DNA of 64,000 nucleotides from Ichthyophis bannanicus (Eukaryota; Chordata; Amphibia; Gymnophiona; Ichthyophiidae). Shown here one piece after another: positions 1-11,713 of the stretch. The stretch lies in contig CM066040.1 of assembly GCA_033557465.1 (NCBI GenBank), positions 327,750,297 through 327,814,296 on the forward strand. Reading direction: 5' to 3'. Below the pieces are notes generated by a model. It was not told the DNA's origin. It saw only the letters and a program-made list of their open reading frames with translations, and did no database searches. Within the stretch, counting starts at the first letter, position 1. Each line of letters starts with the position of its first letter. The translations under genes were made by a program, and so were the position numbers.

Positions 1-720
1 TTCGTCAGATTCGTCCCTTCCTTTCTTCCTCTGCTTTATCTACTCTGCTACTCACCCTTGTTATCTCTCGTGTTGACTTCTCCAACTCTATCCTCTCTGG
101 TATCTCCAAACTGCAGCTCTCACGGTTACAACGCATCCAAAACACCGCCGCCCGTCTTGTCACCCACTCTTCTGTTAGAGACCACGTCACCCCTCTTTTT
201 CTCCGACTCCACTGGCTCCCTGTCTCCTTCCGTATTCAATTCAAACTCCTCATATTAGCTCACAAGGCGCTACATACTTCTACCCCTCAATATCTGGCTG
301 ACCTGCTCCATTTCCACACTCCTCGGCACACCCCTCGCTCCTTCCACCTTAACCGACTTGCTCTACCACCCCCCTCACACGCACACCTTCAGTCCACACG
401 TTCATCAGCCTTCTTCTTTACTGGCCCTGCACTATGGAACTCTCTCCCCCCCCCCCCCTCCGGCTCGAACCCCACTACCCTACCTTCAAACGCTCCCTTA
501 AAACTTACCTGTTCTCCCTCGCTTTCGACCTCCCCCCTCCCTAGCCCTGACCCTCTGTCCCTCCCTCTGCCCTACCTACTCGTGTCTCTATCTCTTTCTC
601 TACTTCAATTGTAACTTCCTTTCCATTTTCCGGCCTGTGCCACTCTGTTTATACTTTTTATTGTGAACCGCTCTGCCTATTAATGAAGGGCGGTCAATCA
701 AATAAATGAATATGAATATA
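1..720 (+). mobile_element. L2-clade LINE, 3' end (RT C-terminus and 3' tail)
   Basis: Forward translation in shifting frames gives the typical L2 C-terminus: a RIQNTAARLV stretch, LHWLPVSFRIQFK, then GPALWNSLP. The 3' tail near 660-715 has a 'gtgaaccgctctgcc' type sequence followed by an AAATAAATGAATA simple repeat, the usual L2 end. Frames are broken by indels, including a C homopolymer at about 446-459, so this is a dead copy. It continues off the left edge. Confidence 0.85.
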
Positions 721-1857
721 TGAATATATTTTGGCATCCTGCTACATACTTTAATGCAGGACTTGTTGAAATATAACCACATGAGATGTTTCACTGAAGA
801 CTATTAGGAATACCTGGCATTTCCAAGAGAAAGCAGTGGACATAACCCAGGATTAAGTTTCATCAAACAAAATTCCAGGCTTACTTCAAAAATAAGCAAC
901 TGTTATGTTTTCAAACAACACAGCAATAGCCAGCTCTCACTTATGTGCCATAGTTTCCTATATACAAAATGGAGGGTTGGATTAGCATGATCTTAGTACG
1001 CCCTTGAGCAAGGATGGATACCACTGTGCTCAAAAAAAGTCACCATCCATATAGTAAAGAATGTTATCTTAAAGGCAGTATGCTTGAAGTATCCTAAAGA
1101 TAAAACAGGCTAAAAAAATGAAGGATTGTGTCCCTTTAATAAGGCTGTATCAATGAAGGAAGGAGCCTGTTCTTCAAGGAGATTATGTGAGAGGCAGCCA
1201 ATAGCACGCATAACCGGGGGAATCAGAAAGCACCCATATGAGCAATGCCAGGAGCTGCGAAATACAGAGAGAATACTGTAGGCTGCAGTCAAACCTCATC
1301 CGGGCAGGGGAAACGGGATAGGGTGGGGGTTGGAGTTTTCAGCTCCAGTAAATAAACATGCCAAGACATTAGGGTCTGCACACCTGTGTAATAAAAAGGG
1401 ACTGCACCTGTCAAACCAAGGTTAAAAGGAGAAAGACCATGTACACTAAGACGCTGAATCTGGGGCTGCCTAGTGACTCTGTGATAATGCTGCTCTCTGC
1501 CTTGTAGAATTACCTGGAATAGTTTCCAAGGCTGCCTAGAAATGCTGTGGAGAGGGCCCCAGCCACACCTACCAGAAATCATATCACCACTGGCTCCCTG
1601 AGTTCCACGGGATTTACTACTTCAAATGCCTGTCCTGGAGATGTGCAACCTGGCGGGACAGTGAAAGAGGCATTTTAAAGCATTGCTCCATTGCTGTAGA
1701 ATATGATGCCGTGTGATCTGTGAACATGGGCTGCTGTCTAGGTTTTCATAAGGATTGTAAAGCAATTTTGTAACCAGGTTTTCCTTGGAAACAGAAGGTG
1801 TTTAGTGGTATTTCTTGAAATAGCAGAGATACTTTTCTTGATTTCTGCATGTCAGTA
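721..1857. other. Intronic sequence without recognised feature
   Basis: About 1.1 kb of AT-rich sequence in intron 2 of the minus-strand ATP6V0B gene. I see no coding pattern, RNA gene or repeat family I recognise. ATP6V0B exon 3 was looked for here and not found. Confidence 0.5.
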
Positions 1858-2498
1858 CAGTCAAACCTCGGTTTTCATTTGCCCCGGTTTTCATACGCTT
1901 CGGTTTTCAACGTCTTTTCTGACTGAGATTTTGTCCCGGTTTTCATGCATTGCTTCGGTTTTCAACGTCTTTTGACTGAGATTTTGTCCCGGTAGCTGGG
2001 AAGAAAAGCTGTCAACGTAAGCAGGAGATGTTGCATGAATGTGGGAGGCAGTTCTTTCTCTTGCAGGGTACGTCTGAAGCTATATCATTAAGATTTTCTG
2101 CCATTCTGAAGCATTGAGCAGATAATGTAAAGGTATTTTAATGGACTGAATTCAGTGTGATTCCGAAGAGAGCTGGGCACAGCAGCTTGTCAGGGGTGGC
2201 TAAGGCCAGATGTTAACATACTGTACTGTACAGTACTGTACTTAGCTTGCTTTCAGTGATGTTAAATGTTCATTTATCCATTTCATTAGTCATTTATATT
2301 TATTTCTCATTGTTTTCTGTATGTAAAAATATAGTTATTCTCTATAAAATGTATTTTTTGTGAATATTTTTGGGTGTCTGGAACGGATTAATTGGATTTA
2401 CATTATTTCTTATGGGAAATATTGCTTCAGTTTTCATACGTTTCGGTTTTAGTCAGACTTTTTCGAACGGATTAATCATGAAAACAGAGGTTTGACTG
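1858..2498. mobile_element. Non-autonomous Tc1/mariner (Tigger/pogo-like) MITE
   Basis: The 641-bp element begins CAGTCAAACCTCGGTTTTCA and ends with its near-perfect inverted complement, and both ends are flanked by TA (1856-1857 and 2499-2500). CAG termini with a TA duplication are typical of Tigger/pogo non-autonomous elements. The left third contains a partially duplicated module of about 60 bp (around 1890-1990) repeating 'cggttttcaacgtctttt' and 'gactgagattttgtcccgg'. No transposase ORF is present, so it would have been moved in trans. Confidence 0.8.
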
Positions 2499-2500
2499 TA

Positions 2501-3390
2501 TTAGCAATATTGGCCTTGTGATGTTACATATAAAAAAACAACTTTATGTATGTTACTGCAACTGACTTGAGTACTAAGACAAGCAGGGATAAATTGAATA
2601 AATATGATTTCTACAGCATATCTAGAAGTATGCCGCAATGTACAGACATGTTAAAAGTCCTTGCTCCATGGAACTTAATCAAACCAAGACAAAGACAAAC
2701 CAGAATCTAGAGGAAATTAGTTACCAAGTAGTAGATTTTGATTACTCACCTTTTTCAACTCTGACCTTGAGGCAAGTTGCATTAAAAGTACATGAGTTAT
2801 TTTCCTGTCGAAATGGGCTCATAATCTACTGTACCCAACGCAATTGAGGACTGAGAGGCTTCTCACTTCTCCCATTCCATGACCATGGGCATTTGCACCC
2901 CAGCTTCCCTGATGTAAACCTATTTCCCTAATCATTAATCTACTTCTCCTAAGATGCAAAAGCATACTCAACATTACATTTTAGACTTAATTTGAATAAG
3001 ACTAAAGAAACATGATATACAGACTTAAAGTCTATTCCAAGCATACAGTGTAGCAAATAGAAAAAGTAGAGTTGAAAGTTAGTAAAGCAGAAGGACACAG
3101 GTAAGAGCGATGAGTCCACTGGAGCTCACAAGGAAGGGCATAGGGACAGAGGAGATAGGTAAGGGAAGCTGCGGAGGTTAAAATATCTGTAGGTAAGGGA
3201 AACACACTGTATGCCAGAGCTGATAGGAAGTCAACACAAGAGAGAAGAGCAAATGAATTCTGAATAGACTGCTGCAGAGAAAGTTTCCATGGGAGACCTG
3301 CAAGGGGCAGGTTGCAGTAGCTTAGGCAGGCGTGAGATAAGAATACATGAGCATTTTGGTAACATGTTCAGAAAGGAAGGGCTGATTTGA
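2501..3390. other. Intronic sequence without recognised feature
   Basis: AT-rich non-coding sequence between the MITE and the mariner relic. The short ORFs here show no family resemblance. Nothing is annotated. Confidence 0.4.
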
Positions 3391-3399
3391 GCCATTTTT

Positions 3400-4080
3400 A
3401 TTCTTTCCAAACACAGAAGATCTCTAAAGGAAAAAAGGGGACTATAGTAGTTGATATGAAAGGGCAGACTAAAAAGAAACATGACAGCAGAAGAGAGACC
3501 ATATGGCCTATGTTTCCAAAACAACAGAAGTCAGAAAAATTGTATAAAAAGAGGTCAAGAAAGTCCCGTCACACTGCTGAGGAACCAGAGGCAAACCCCG
3601 AAAGATTCGTGCAAAGAGACTTATGACAAATTTACAGCAAGTGTATGGTGACAAATGTATGAGCCATGCTCGAATTTATGACTAGTACAAATGTTTCCAA
3701 GTAAAGTCCTGGAAGGCATCCACAAGCAGAAATGAAGACAAAGTTGAAGCAGTGTATGCTGCAATACACTCAAATCATCAATTGATTATCAGGGAGCTTG
3801 CTGAAGAGAAGTACATCAGTTTCGGGTCGGTACAGTCCATTCTTACTGTCACAATTTGGGATGTGATGTGTGTCTGCAAAATTCGTGCCAAACACTCCTG
3901 TCCCCTGACCAAAAAGAAGATATACTGTCTAGAGCCAGGGAGTTGTTTGAACGCATTGAAAATGACTCAGATTTCATCAAAGAGATTACTACTGGTGATG
4001 AATCATGGACTCGGAAACTAAGGCTCAGTCCTCACAATGGAAGACTCCAAACTCTCCCAGACCTAAGAAAGCTTGTCAGG
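3400..4080 (+). pseudogene. Degenerate mariner transposase
   Basis: Forward frames around 3600-4010 read as a mariner transposase: QQVYGDKCMSHARIYD (N-terminal HTH region), then IIRELAEEKYISFGSVQSIL (second HTH), then QKEDILSRARELFERIEND and TGDESW, the motif carrying the first catalytic Asp. The coding region is split by several frameshifts and the C-terminal catalytic residues are not visible. It is a dead cut-and-paste DNA transposon. Terminal inverted repeats were not identified, so the boundaries are approximate. Confidence 0.75.
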
Positions 4081-4431
4081 TGAGGAGCAATGTCTAGGTC
4101 ATGCTCAGGTTTCTTTGATTACCAGGGTATTGTTCATCATGAGTATGCTTTTAGTATCTCTCAGGTCTTTGAAGCTACCGACACCATCATGTATTAGTTC
4201 CCTCCCTACCCTACACCCTCCCCTCCCCCCCCCCCACCCATTTAGAACACACTTAAAAGAGGTTAACTGCTTTTTCCCTGAAAAGGACAGCTGGGAAACA
4301 GGCTGGTACTTTAGTAGGTCTCTCTCTTTTGCTGCAACAGGCACCTAAGCTCCACCAATGGCTGGGAAAATTGTATTGCCAAAGCTGTTGCCCCCATTAC
4401 AGCTTCTGCCTCTGTCCAGACAGAGATCCCA

Positions 4432-5244
4432 ATGCTAGTTGAAGGAGCAGTTCCATGTGTAGGATGCCTGCATCCTGAAGCTCTCAGGAAACAATTGGAG
4501 GAGCTCAGAGAAGAGGTGGAGAGGCTGAGGAGCATTCAAGACAGTGAGAAGTACATTGATGAGATGCTTCTTTTAATATCCATGCACTCCAGCACAGGAG
4601 AAGATGGCAGCCTACAGAATGATGAAGGTTGGACACAAGTCACCAGGGCCTGCAGAATTACCAATCTAATTCCTCCAACCCTTGAAATGAAGAATCAGTA
4701 TGCAGCCCTGGAAGCAGAGGAGGTTTAAGCAACCCTGGAAAGGGAAGGACCAGAGCTCAAGAATCCCAAATTTGCAGAATCAGCGACCACAAGGAAGCCA
4801 AGAGTAGTGGTGGTTTGTGACTCTCTTCTGAGGGGTACTGAGGCGTCCATCTGCCGACCAGACTTGATGTCCAGAGAGCTATGCTGTCTGCCAGGTGCCA
4901 AGATCCGAGATGTTATGGAGAGTTTCCCCGAGACTCATCAAGCCCACTGACTATTATCCAATGTTGCTCATCCATGTTGGCACAAATGATACTGCCAGGT
5001 ATCCCTCTGAGCGTGTCTTCTCTTCAATTCTCCCCGATGAGGGTAAAGGCCAAGGCAGAGAAGTTTGCATCCTGGAGATGAATGCATGGCTGCGTGGATG
5101 GTGTCATTTAGAGTGTTTTGGTTTCCTGGACCATGGGATGCTGTTCCAAGGGTTGCAGAGCTGAGATGGCATCCATCTGTCCAAGAAGGGTCGATGTGTC
5201 TTCAGTAGCAGACTGGCTAACCTACTGAAGAGGGCTTTAAACTA
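4432..5244 (+). pseudogene. CR1 ORF1 relic with coiled coil and SGNH-type esterase domain
   Basis: The first open piece (4432-4728, 98 codons) has a CVGCLHPEALRKQLEELREE segment: a CxxC near the start and a heptad-rich coiled coil (LEELREEVERLRSI). After frameshifts, VVVCDSLLRG (block I-like, about 4807-4838), HVGTND (about 4973-4990, block III-like) and DGIHLSKKG (about 5165-5191, block V-like with the catalytic Asp/His pair) spell out the SGNH/GDSL esterase domain known from CR1 ORF1 proteins. Such ORF1 proteins bind RNA and may interact with lipids. Stops and frameshifts make this copy inactive. Confidence 0.8.
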
Positions 5245-5319
5245 GATTCGTTGGGGATGGGGAAGAAAGCCCCCAGGTAAGTGAAAGATTAAATCCTTTA
5301 TAGAAATAGGTAAAAGGGG

Positions 5320-6160
5320 CAACATCTGGAAGGCAGTGTCTATAAATGCTCGTAGCATGGGCAATAAGATCCCAGATGTGCAGGCTTTAATGGGAATGGC
5401 TGACTTGGATTTAGTAGCAGTAATAGACATGGTTCACGGACACCAAGACTGGGATGTAACTATACCAAGCTATACTTTATTCAGAAAGGACAGGGTAAGA
5501 AGAAGGGGAGTAGGAGCAGCAGCACTATATGTAAAAAATATTAAAGCTATTGAAATACAGGGCTTAAAAGGGAGAGAGAAGGTACTGTGGGCTAAACTAG
5601 AAAGAGGGAAAGAGAAATCTATTTGCATTTGCGTGATATACAGACCTCCCTCACAGGTTGAGGAGGTGGATGGAGAGTTAATTGAAGACATATGCAACAT
5701 TGCCAGGAAAGGGGAAGTGCTACTGATAAGGGATTTCAATATGCTGGATGTTGACTAGCACATCCTTGCTGCAGTATCATCTATAAGTAAGAAGATCCTG
5801 GATTATCTATAGGGAGAACTATTCAGGCAAATGGTAACAGAGCCCACATATGAAGGGGCCCATACTGGACTTAGTGCTTACCAATGGTGAAAGTGTTTCT
5901 GATGTTATTGTGGGAGATCATTTCACAACTGGTAATCACCAGATGGTGTGGTTCAGTATTAGGACTAGGGCTGATAAAATCCATTCAAAAGCAAGGGTCT
6001 TAGACTTTAGGAAAACTAACTTTGCCAAGATGGGCCAATATCCCAGGGTGGGCCAATACCCCAGGGAGTCGTCAGTGGGATGGGAACAGCTGGGGGATGT
6101 AGAAAAAAAAACAGTGGGCAAAACTGAAAGGGGATATTTTAAGGGCAACCAACCTTTTTG
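5320..6160 (+). pseudogene. CR1 ORF2 apurinic/apyrimidinic-like endonuclease
   Basis: The reading INARSMGNKIPDVQALMGMA, VIYRPPSQ, then a degenerate 'VLLIRDFNMLDVD' (normally GDFN) and ILDLVLTNGESV gives the exonuclease-endonuclease-phosphatase fold of a CR1 ORF2 N-terminus, which nicks target DNA for target-primed reverse transcription. GDFN has become RDFN, and a stop follows at about 5757. The frame resumes at 5850. Confidence 0.85.
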
Positions 6161-6162
6161 TT

Positions 6163-6177
6163 AAAATGGCAAATAAA
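6163..6177. repeat. Target site duplication of L1 (left copy)
   Basis: The sequence aaaatggcaaataaa is repeated exactly at 8081-8095 on the other side of the L1. It marks the CR1 sequence that was duplicated at integration. Confidence 0.9.
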
Positions 6178-8080
6178 AATCAGAAATTTTGAATATAGTG
6201 GAGGAGGAGGAACAGCAGAGGGAGCTCCTACACAGGTTCCCATTCAGGTAGGCAAGGAAGTCAAATAGGTATCTGGGGGTGCAGGTGGGAAGGACTCAAG
6301 AGGAATTATTTGACCTAAATTATAAAAAAAAAAAACCACCACTTATAGGACAACTGGAGTCACAGCTGGGGGGATGGAGTAGGGGGTACTATTCTTGGTT
6401 TGGGAGGATGGCGATAATTAAGATGCTGCTTCCTCAGTTTTTGTTTTACTTTCAAGTTTTGCCTATAGAGGTACCAGGTAGAATATTAAAGAGGATACAA
6501 AGGCAAGTTGAGGGATTCATTTGGGGGGCAAAAAGACACGAGTGGCGGCACAGACACTACAAACACAGGGAATGGAGGGAGGGATGGGTGTCCCCAACTT
6601 TGTGCTTTATTATAAGGCTGCGCAGCTTAGGGCGGTGTATGCTTGGTTAAGGGAACCATCAAAGCAATGGGTGAAGATGGAAGCAGCGGAGTTCTGGCCC
6701 GGAGAGCTGGAAAGGCTAGTTGGGGGGGGGGGGGGGAAGAGGGACTAACCCCTTGGTGGGGCACACTCTAAACGTCTGGCAACAGAATAGACAAAGGATG
6801 GTGGGGGATAAGAAATGGTCACTGACTATGACCCTACAGGCCTGTTGTGAAAAGGGAGTGGGACCGAGTAAAACAGTACTGCAAGGATGGGCGGAGAGGG
6901 GGTTAAGTCAGGTGTCACAGATATTAGTGGGGAAGGAGATAAGGGGCTTTGAGGGCATGCGAGATATATATCAGCTACAGGAAACAGATAGGTATGCATA
7001 TGCGCAGATAGGGTCACTAATTAGAAAAAGGAGAAGGGGCAGGAGGGAGGGGGGAATTGAATGGTTTGAAGGGGCATGCCAGGGTTCCATGGGGCAGAAG
7101 GGCATAATATCTTGAATATATAAAGGGCTGACAGCGAGAGGAGTCGGGAAATTGAGTTACATGGAAGCGTGGGAAAGGGACCTGGGGGTGGAATGGGAGG
7201 TGGAGGAGTGGGAGAGAGTAGCGGTGGGCATTGCAAAGTTTAGTATTGCCACAGCACTATGAGAAAATGGGTTCAAGGTGCTGAGTAGGTGGTACCTCAC
7301 GCCGGAGCGATTGTACAAGGCGGGGGTATTGAAGACAAATGAGTGCTGGAGGAAGTGTGGCAAAGTGGGCACTTGGATGCATATGTGGTGGACATGTCCG
7401 GAGGTGCAAAAATATTGGGGGAAAGTTGGGGAGATCCTCCACAAAATTGTGGGAGTGAGAATTGAACTAACTCCTGAAATGTGTCTCCTGCAAAAGAAGC
7501 AAGGGCAGTGGGAAGGAGAATGGAATATTATTTGGTACTGTGTGACGGCGGCCAGGTGTGAAATAACATGGCATTGGAATAGACTGACGTTACAGTCTAT
7601 GGGCAGCTATGCAAAGCGAATGTCGGATATTTATCTAATGTATAAAATTACGGGGAAAAGCAGGGCAAGGTGGAACAAATGGAGAAACGATGGGAGGGGG
7701 TGTGGAGATGGCTAAGAGAGAGTAGGGGGAAGGAGGGAACAGTCGCCGAGGAGGGAGAGAGAGGAGGAGGAGTGAGGAGGAGGGGGAGGGGTTGGAGCTT
7801 AGATCAAGGGAGGAAGGAGGGGACTGGGAGGGGTGAGGGGGGGGAAGGAGGAAGGTAGGGAGGAGGAGCGGGGAGGGAGGGGAAGGGAAGGAGGGAAGGA
7901 GGGGGGGAGGAGAAGAGGACAGTAAAAGAAGGCAATGCATAGGGGTGGTTGGGAGGTTGGAAGGGGTAGGGATAGGGGCAAAGGGTACAGGTTTACTGGC
8001 TGATGTTAGTTGAATATAATGTTGTGTATTTTACCTGTTGAAGAAACTAATAAAATTTTAAATTAAAAAAACAAATTTAA
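6178..8080 (+). mobile_element. 5'-truncated L1 LINE inserted in CR1, with 15-bp target duplication
   Basis: The insert is flanked by a perfect 15-bp direct repeat (6163-6177 and 8081-8095). It codes for the C-terminal part of L1 ORF2: YLGVQVG near 6270, then LGGWSRGYYSWFGRMAIIKM, QRQVEGFIWG and GVPNFVLYYKAAQLRAVYAW, the region after the RT that is conserved in L1. A cysteine-rich end (CWRKCGKVGTWMHMWWTC, about 7345-7400) matches the L1 CCHC-like motif. A purine-rich 3'UTR and an AT-rich tail (8051-8080) follow. It is frameshifted and truncated. Confidence 0.9.
7690..7970 (+). repeat. G-rich polypurine L1 3'UTR
   Basis: Roughly 280 bp made almost entirely of G and A on the plus strand, with many runs of three or more G (for example gggaggagga and ggagggagg units). 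L1 3'UTRs in vertebrates often hold such G-quadruplex-capable tracts. The ORFs on either strand here are compositional artefacts. Confidence 0.75.
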
Positions 8081-8955
8081 AAAATGGCAAATAAAGGTAA
8101 AAGGAAAAAAACCACTATGGTTTTCGAAAGGAGTAGCTTGAAAAGGTGAAGAAAAAGAGGAAGGTCATCATGAAATACAAGAGATCACAGAGAGAGGAAG
8201 ACGGGCATCTATATTTGGAAAAACTTAGAGAAGCTAGCAATGTAGTCAGGAAAGCAAAGATTCAAAAAGAGGAGGAAATAGCCAATGCAATAAAATGGAG
8301 GGATAAACATTTTTCAGATATGTTAGTGTGAAGAGGAAGGGCAAAAGTGGTATTGTCAGACTCAAGGGTGAAGGGGAGGAATATGTAGAAGCTGATGAGG
8401 ATAAAGTGGAATTGCTTAACAAATATTTCTGTTCTGTGTTCACAGATGAAGAACCAGGGGCAGGACCTCAGAAAACACCAACAAGAAGAGAAGCGAGGGC
8501 ATCTTGAACAATTTTCAGAAGACTATTAGTGAGAAGCTAGTTAAACTTAAAGTAGACAGGGCCGGATGGGATACAACCGAAAATACTGAGGGAACTTGGG
8601 GACTCACCATTTCAATGCCTCGTTCTAGCAACTCCACCGACTGACCATTTCAAATGCCTCGTTGAAGTCGAAAGTGGTGCCAGAGGACTGGAGAGAGGCA
8701 CATGTGGTCCTTTTACACAAAAGCAGAAGTAAGGATGTAGTTGAAAACCACAGGCCAGTTAGTTTAACCTCGGTGATGAGTAAATTTTTGGAAGCGCTGC
8801 TGAAAGAGAAAATAATGAGGTTTCTGGAGTCCAGCAGATTACTGGATCCGAGGCAGCATGGATTCACCAGACACAGGTCTTGTCAGATAAATATGATTGA
8901 TTTCTTTGTTTGGGTGACCAGGGAGACGGACAGAGGGAGAGCCCTAGGATCGATC
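8081..8955 (+). pseudogene. CR1 copy 1 ORF2, reverse transcriptase N-terminal part
   Basis: This is the continuation of CR1 copy 1 after the L1. The linker region (about 8140-8330, rich in Lys/Glu) leads into LNKYFCSVFTDEE-like sequence near 8420. [30 protein letters not shown] and DPRQHGFTRHRSCQINM (about 8690-8900) are RT blocks 1-3 of a CR1 element. The copy stops at about 8955, where an inverted L2 fragment begins. The palm motif FADD is not present in this copy. Confidence 0.85.
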
Positions 8956-8959
8956 TGTT

Positions 8960-9615
8960 TTTCTATACTACTTTATCTGGGAATCAAAGCAGTTCACATT
9001 GAACATTCATACATGTTGTATTACATAGAACACGGTAAACAGTGTGGCTAAATATACTAGCCGTTAACATACAACATAGTTATTTAACTTTTTACAATAT
9101 AGTAGGAGTTAACAAATAACAGATTTTTTTTACCTAGAGATTTGCATGGGGGGAGGAGGGGGGGGCATGAACTCTGACATGTATGAAAGCTGAGAATTTA
9201 TTGTTGAAATTTCCTAGAGGATAATGGGTGATGAGTTTCCTTTTCCTTGTTGCTGGAAGCTCTGGCCGGATATTTTCAGTCTCTGAAATGTTCTCTGAAT
9301 AAGTGCGCTTTGAGTTCCTTATGAAATTGTGTCAGCTGTCGTATTTCCCTTAGTTTATTAGGGGGGGCATTCCAGAGCAATGGCGCATACATGGAAAAGG
9401 CTCCGTTACGTGTTTGATTGGCCTTTGTTAGTTTAGGTAGCAAGGCTAGCATGTTTTGTCTGCATTTGCGTGTGCCCCTGGTGCCTGCTTCATTTTGGAT
9501 GAGCGATTTTAAGTACATTGATGATTGGTTGTGTGTGATTTTGAAGATATTCATTATTGTTTTGTATTGGATTCGGCTAGTCAGTGGTAGCCAGAGAAGC
9601 TGTCTGAGCATTAGT
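8960..9615 (-). mobile_element. L2 LINE 3' fragment
   Basis: Minus-strand translation gives LLWLPLTSRIQYKTIMNIFK, then NGAFSMYAPLLWNAPP and FHKELKAHLF, the C-terminal end of L2 ORF2. The L2-type 3' tail is at the low-coordinate end, near 8965-9010 (ttctatactactttatctgg). The 5' side at about 9615 abuts a DIRS terminus. Confidence 0.85.
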
Positions 9616-9919
9616 GTTATGTCACCTTCCTCATCATCCCTCCAGTCCAGTCCCGTTACTTGTGGGATGTATCATAGCAGACTCTAATGTATGCCAGCGA
9701 AGTAGAGCGCTTGCGCACCCTTCAACATTGTGATGATCAAACCAGAATAGCCCCACTTACTCAACTGAGCCCTCACAAGAGCTATGCCGTAAATGAGAAC
9801 CAATCCACTTGTGGCATTAGAACCAGAGCTTGCAGCAGCAAGTCGCTCCTATTCAGCAGCCGCCATGGACAATCCGCCATCAGCCAGACCAGGTTGGTAC
9901 ACCACGGTCTGCACTGCTA

Positions 9920-10800
9920 GTCTGGAGCAATCAGGATGGCCATTCCTCTGTGCGCTTCAATTTTCTGAATTACTCGCCCTATCAGGGCCCATGGGGGGAA
10001 AAAGAGAGCAGACCAATTGTGGGCCAATGCGTTGAACCCTTCCAACATCCATTCCCGGTGTCTCCTGTAGAAGCAACTCGCCTTTGCGGATGTACAGATC
10101 GCCATGAGGTCCATGACTGGGGGCCCCCAACTGTGCACCACCTGCACAAAGACTTCATCGTTCAGCATCCACTCGCTGGAATCCACCTGCACCCTGCTTA
10201 GATAGTCAGCCACCACGTTTCTTCTGCTGGCCACGTGTGCCACTGACAATGCCCAGGCCACCAATGGGGTAAACTTGCTTTCCAACTGTGCACTGCCTGT
10301 GCCCCCCTCCCCTGTCGATTGAGGTATGCCACTGTTGTGGCATTGTCCGAGAACACTCGCACCACTTTCTCCCAAAGGAGGCCCACAAAGCTCTGCAGGG
10401 CTAAGAACACTGCTCGCATCTCTAGCCGGTTAATGGCCCAGGATGACTCCTCCGGTGACCACTTGCCCTGTGCCATCTGAGATTGCCAGTGTGCACCCCA
10501 ACCCGCCAGATTGGCATCTGTTGTAAGGGCAACTCAGGCTTGTGCTTCCAGGGACATTCCTGCAAACAACTTCTTGGGTCATAGCCATCACTGAAGAGTC
10601 TCCCTGACACCCCTTCCAGACAAGGTAGCCATTTCCCCAACGGGCGATGCTGAGCCAAATTCTCAACAGGGACTTCTGCAGTGGTCTCATGTGAGCCCAA
10701 GGGACCAGTTTGATGGTCGCCGCCATCGACCACAGGAACTGTAGGTAATGCCAAGATGTCGGAGACTATGCACAGAGGAAAAGCGTGACTTGCTGCTGTA
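9920..10800 (-). pseudogene. DIRS family B RNase H domain relic
   Basis: Minus frames read WAINRLEMRAVFLALQSF followed by VRVFSDNATTVAYLNRQG, matching the DIRS RNase H core (the E of LELRAV and the D of SDN are the expected acidic residues). Downstream VADYLSRVQVDSSEWMLND is the next conserved block. Several frameshifts separate the pieces. This domain would degrade the RNA strand during reverse transcription. Confidence 0.8.
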
Positions 10801-10959
10801 GTTTGCTCGCCCACTCTGCCGGCGAGAAAACCTTGTCCTCCTTTGTCTTGAATTGAGCCCCCAGGTAAACTAACTCCTATGTCGGGATCAGAGTGCTCTC
10901 GGTTAGTTGATCATCCTGCCTAGACTCTGGAGGAACTCGACCACCCGAGTAGTGGCCCT

Positions 10960-11600
10960 CTCGCTCTCATCCTTGGTCTTCGCTCAGATTAACCAATCAT
11001 ACAAGTATACATGCACTAGGATTCCTTCCTTCCTTAAGCTGCAGCGACCACCACCATGATCTTGGTAATGGTAGTGGTCGCCAGACTGAAAAGCAGTGCA
11101 GTGAAATGAAAATGCCCCATGGGCACCGCAAACCTCAGGAAGCGCTTTTGTTCCAGCCGAATCGGAACATGCAGGTAGGCCTCAGTGAGATCCAAAGTAG
11201 TGAGGAACTCGCATTCTCCGACGGCCACGATCACAGATCTTAGTGTCTCCATGTGGAACCACAGCACCCTGAGGCAGCGATTCACATGTTTGAGACCCAA
11301 GATAGGCCTGAACGAACCCTCTTTTTTGGGTACCACGAAATAAATGGAGTATCGACCAGAGCCGTACTGGCTGCATGGCACCTCTACGACTGCCCAAAGC
11401 TCCTGTAGCCTTTTTAGAGTGTCCCTCACAGCTTGAAGCTTGCGGGATGCCCCGCAAGGGGACCTGAGAAACTTCCTTGAGTGGGTATGCAAACTCAAGG
11501 GAATACCCTTCCTTGATGACCTCCAAGATCCATCAATGGGTGGTAATTCTGCCTCAGGTGGAGTAAAACTCCTACAGCCTTTACCCCACAGACACTAAAC
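10960..11600 (-). pseudogene. DIRS family B reverse transcriptase relic
   Basis: The minus frame has YSIYFVVPKKEGSFRPIL, LKHVNRCL and TTLDLTEAYLHVPI (the LDL-DAY motif with a catalytic Asp), then FRFAVPMGHFHF-like sequence. The downstream palm motif, read near 11000-11020, is YLYDWLI instead of YLDDWLI, so a catalytic Asp is lost. It is a clearly dead copy. Confidence 0.8.
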
Positions 11601-11713
11601 CCCCGGGCCCATCTCGCTTCATTGTGGCTGCAAATTGGCAGGGGGAGAGGAAGAGTAAAACCCTCTTCATGCCTCGCAGAATCCACGAAAGGGCTGCCCC
11701 CTACCCAGGGACC

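Larger units (their letters stand above)
4190..6177 (+). mobile_element. CR1-clade LINE copy 1, 5' part (ORF1 and endonuclease)
   Basis: A long CR1 copy begins near 4190 with a C-rich 5' region and carries ORF1, then the ORF2 endonuclease. An L1 interrupts it at 6178, and it resumes at 8081 with the reverse transcriptase. The TSD of the L1 (aaaatggcaaataaa, 6163-6177 and 8081-8095) fixes the join. This is the only CR1 here that retains ORF1. Confidence 0.85.

Noticed and set aside
7635..7981. Ser/Pro-rich minus-strand proteins
   Set aside because: They are translations of the G/A-rich L1 3'UTR read backwards; composition artefact.
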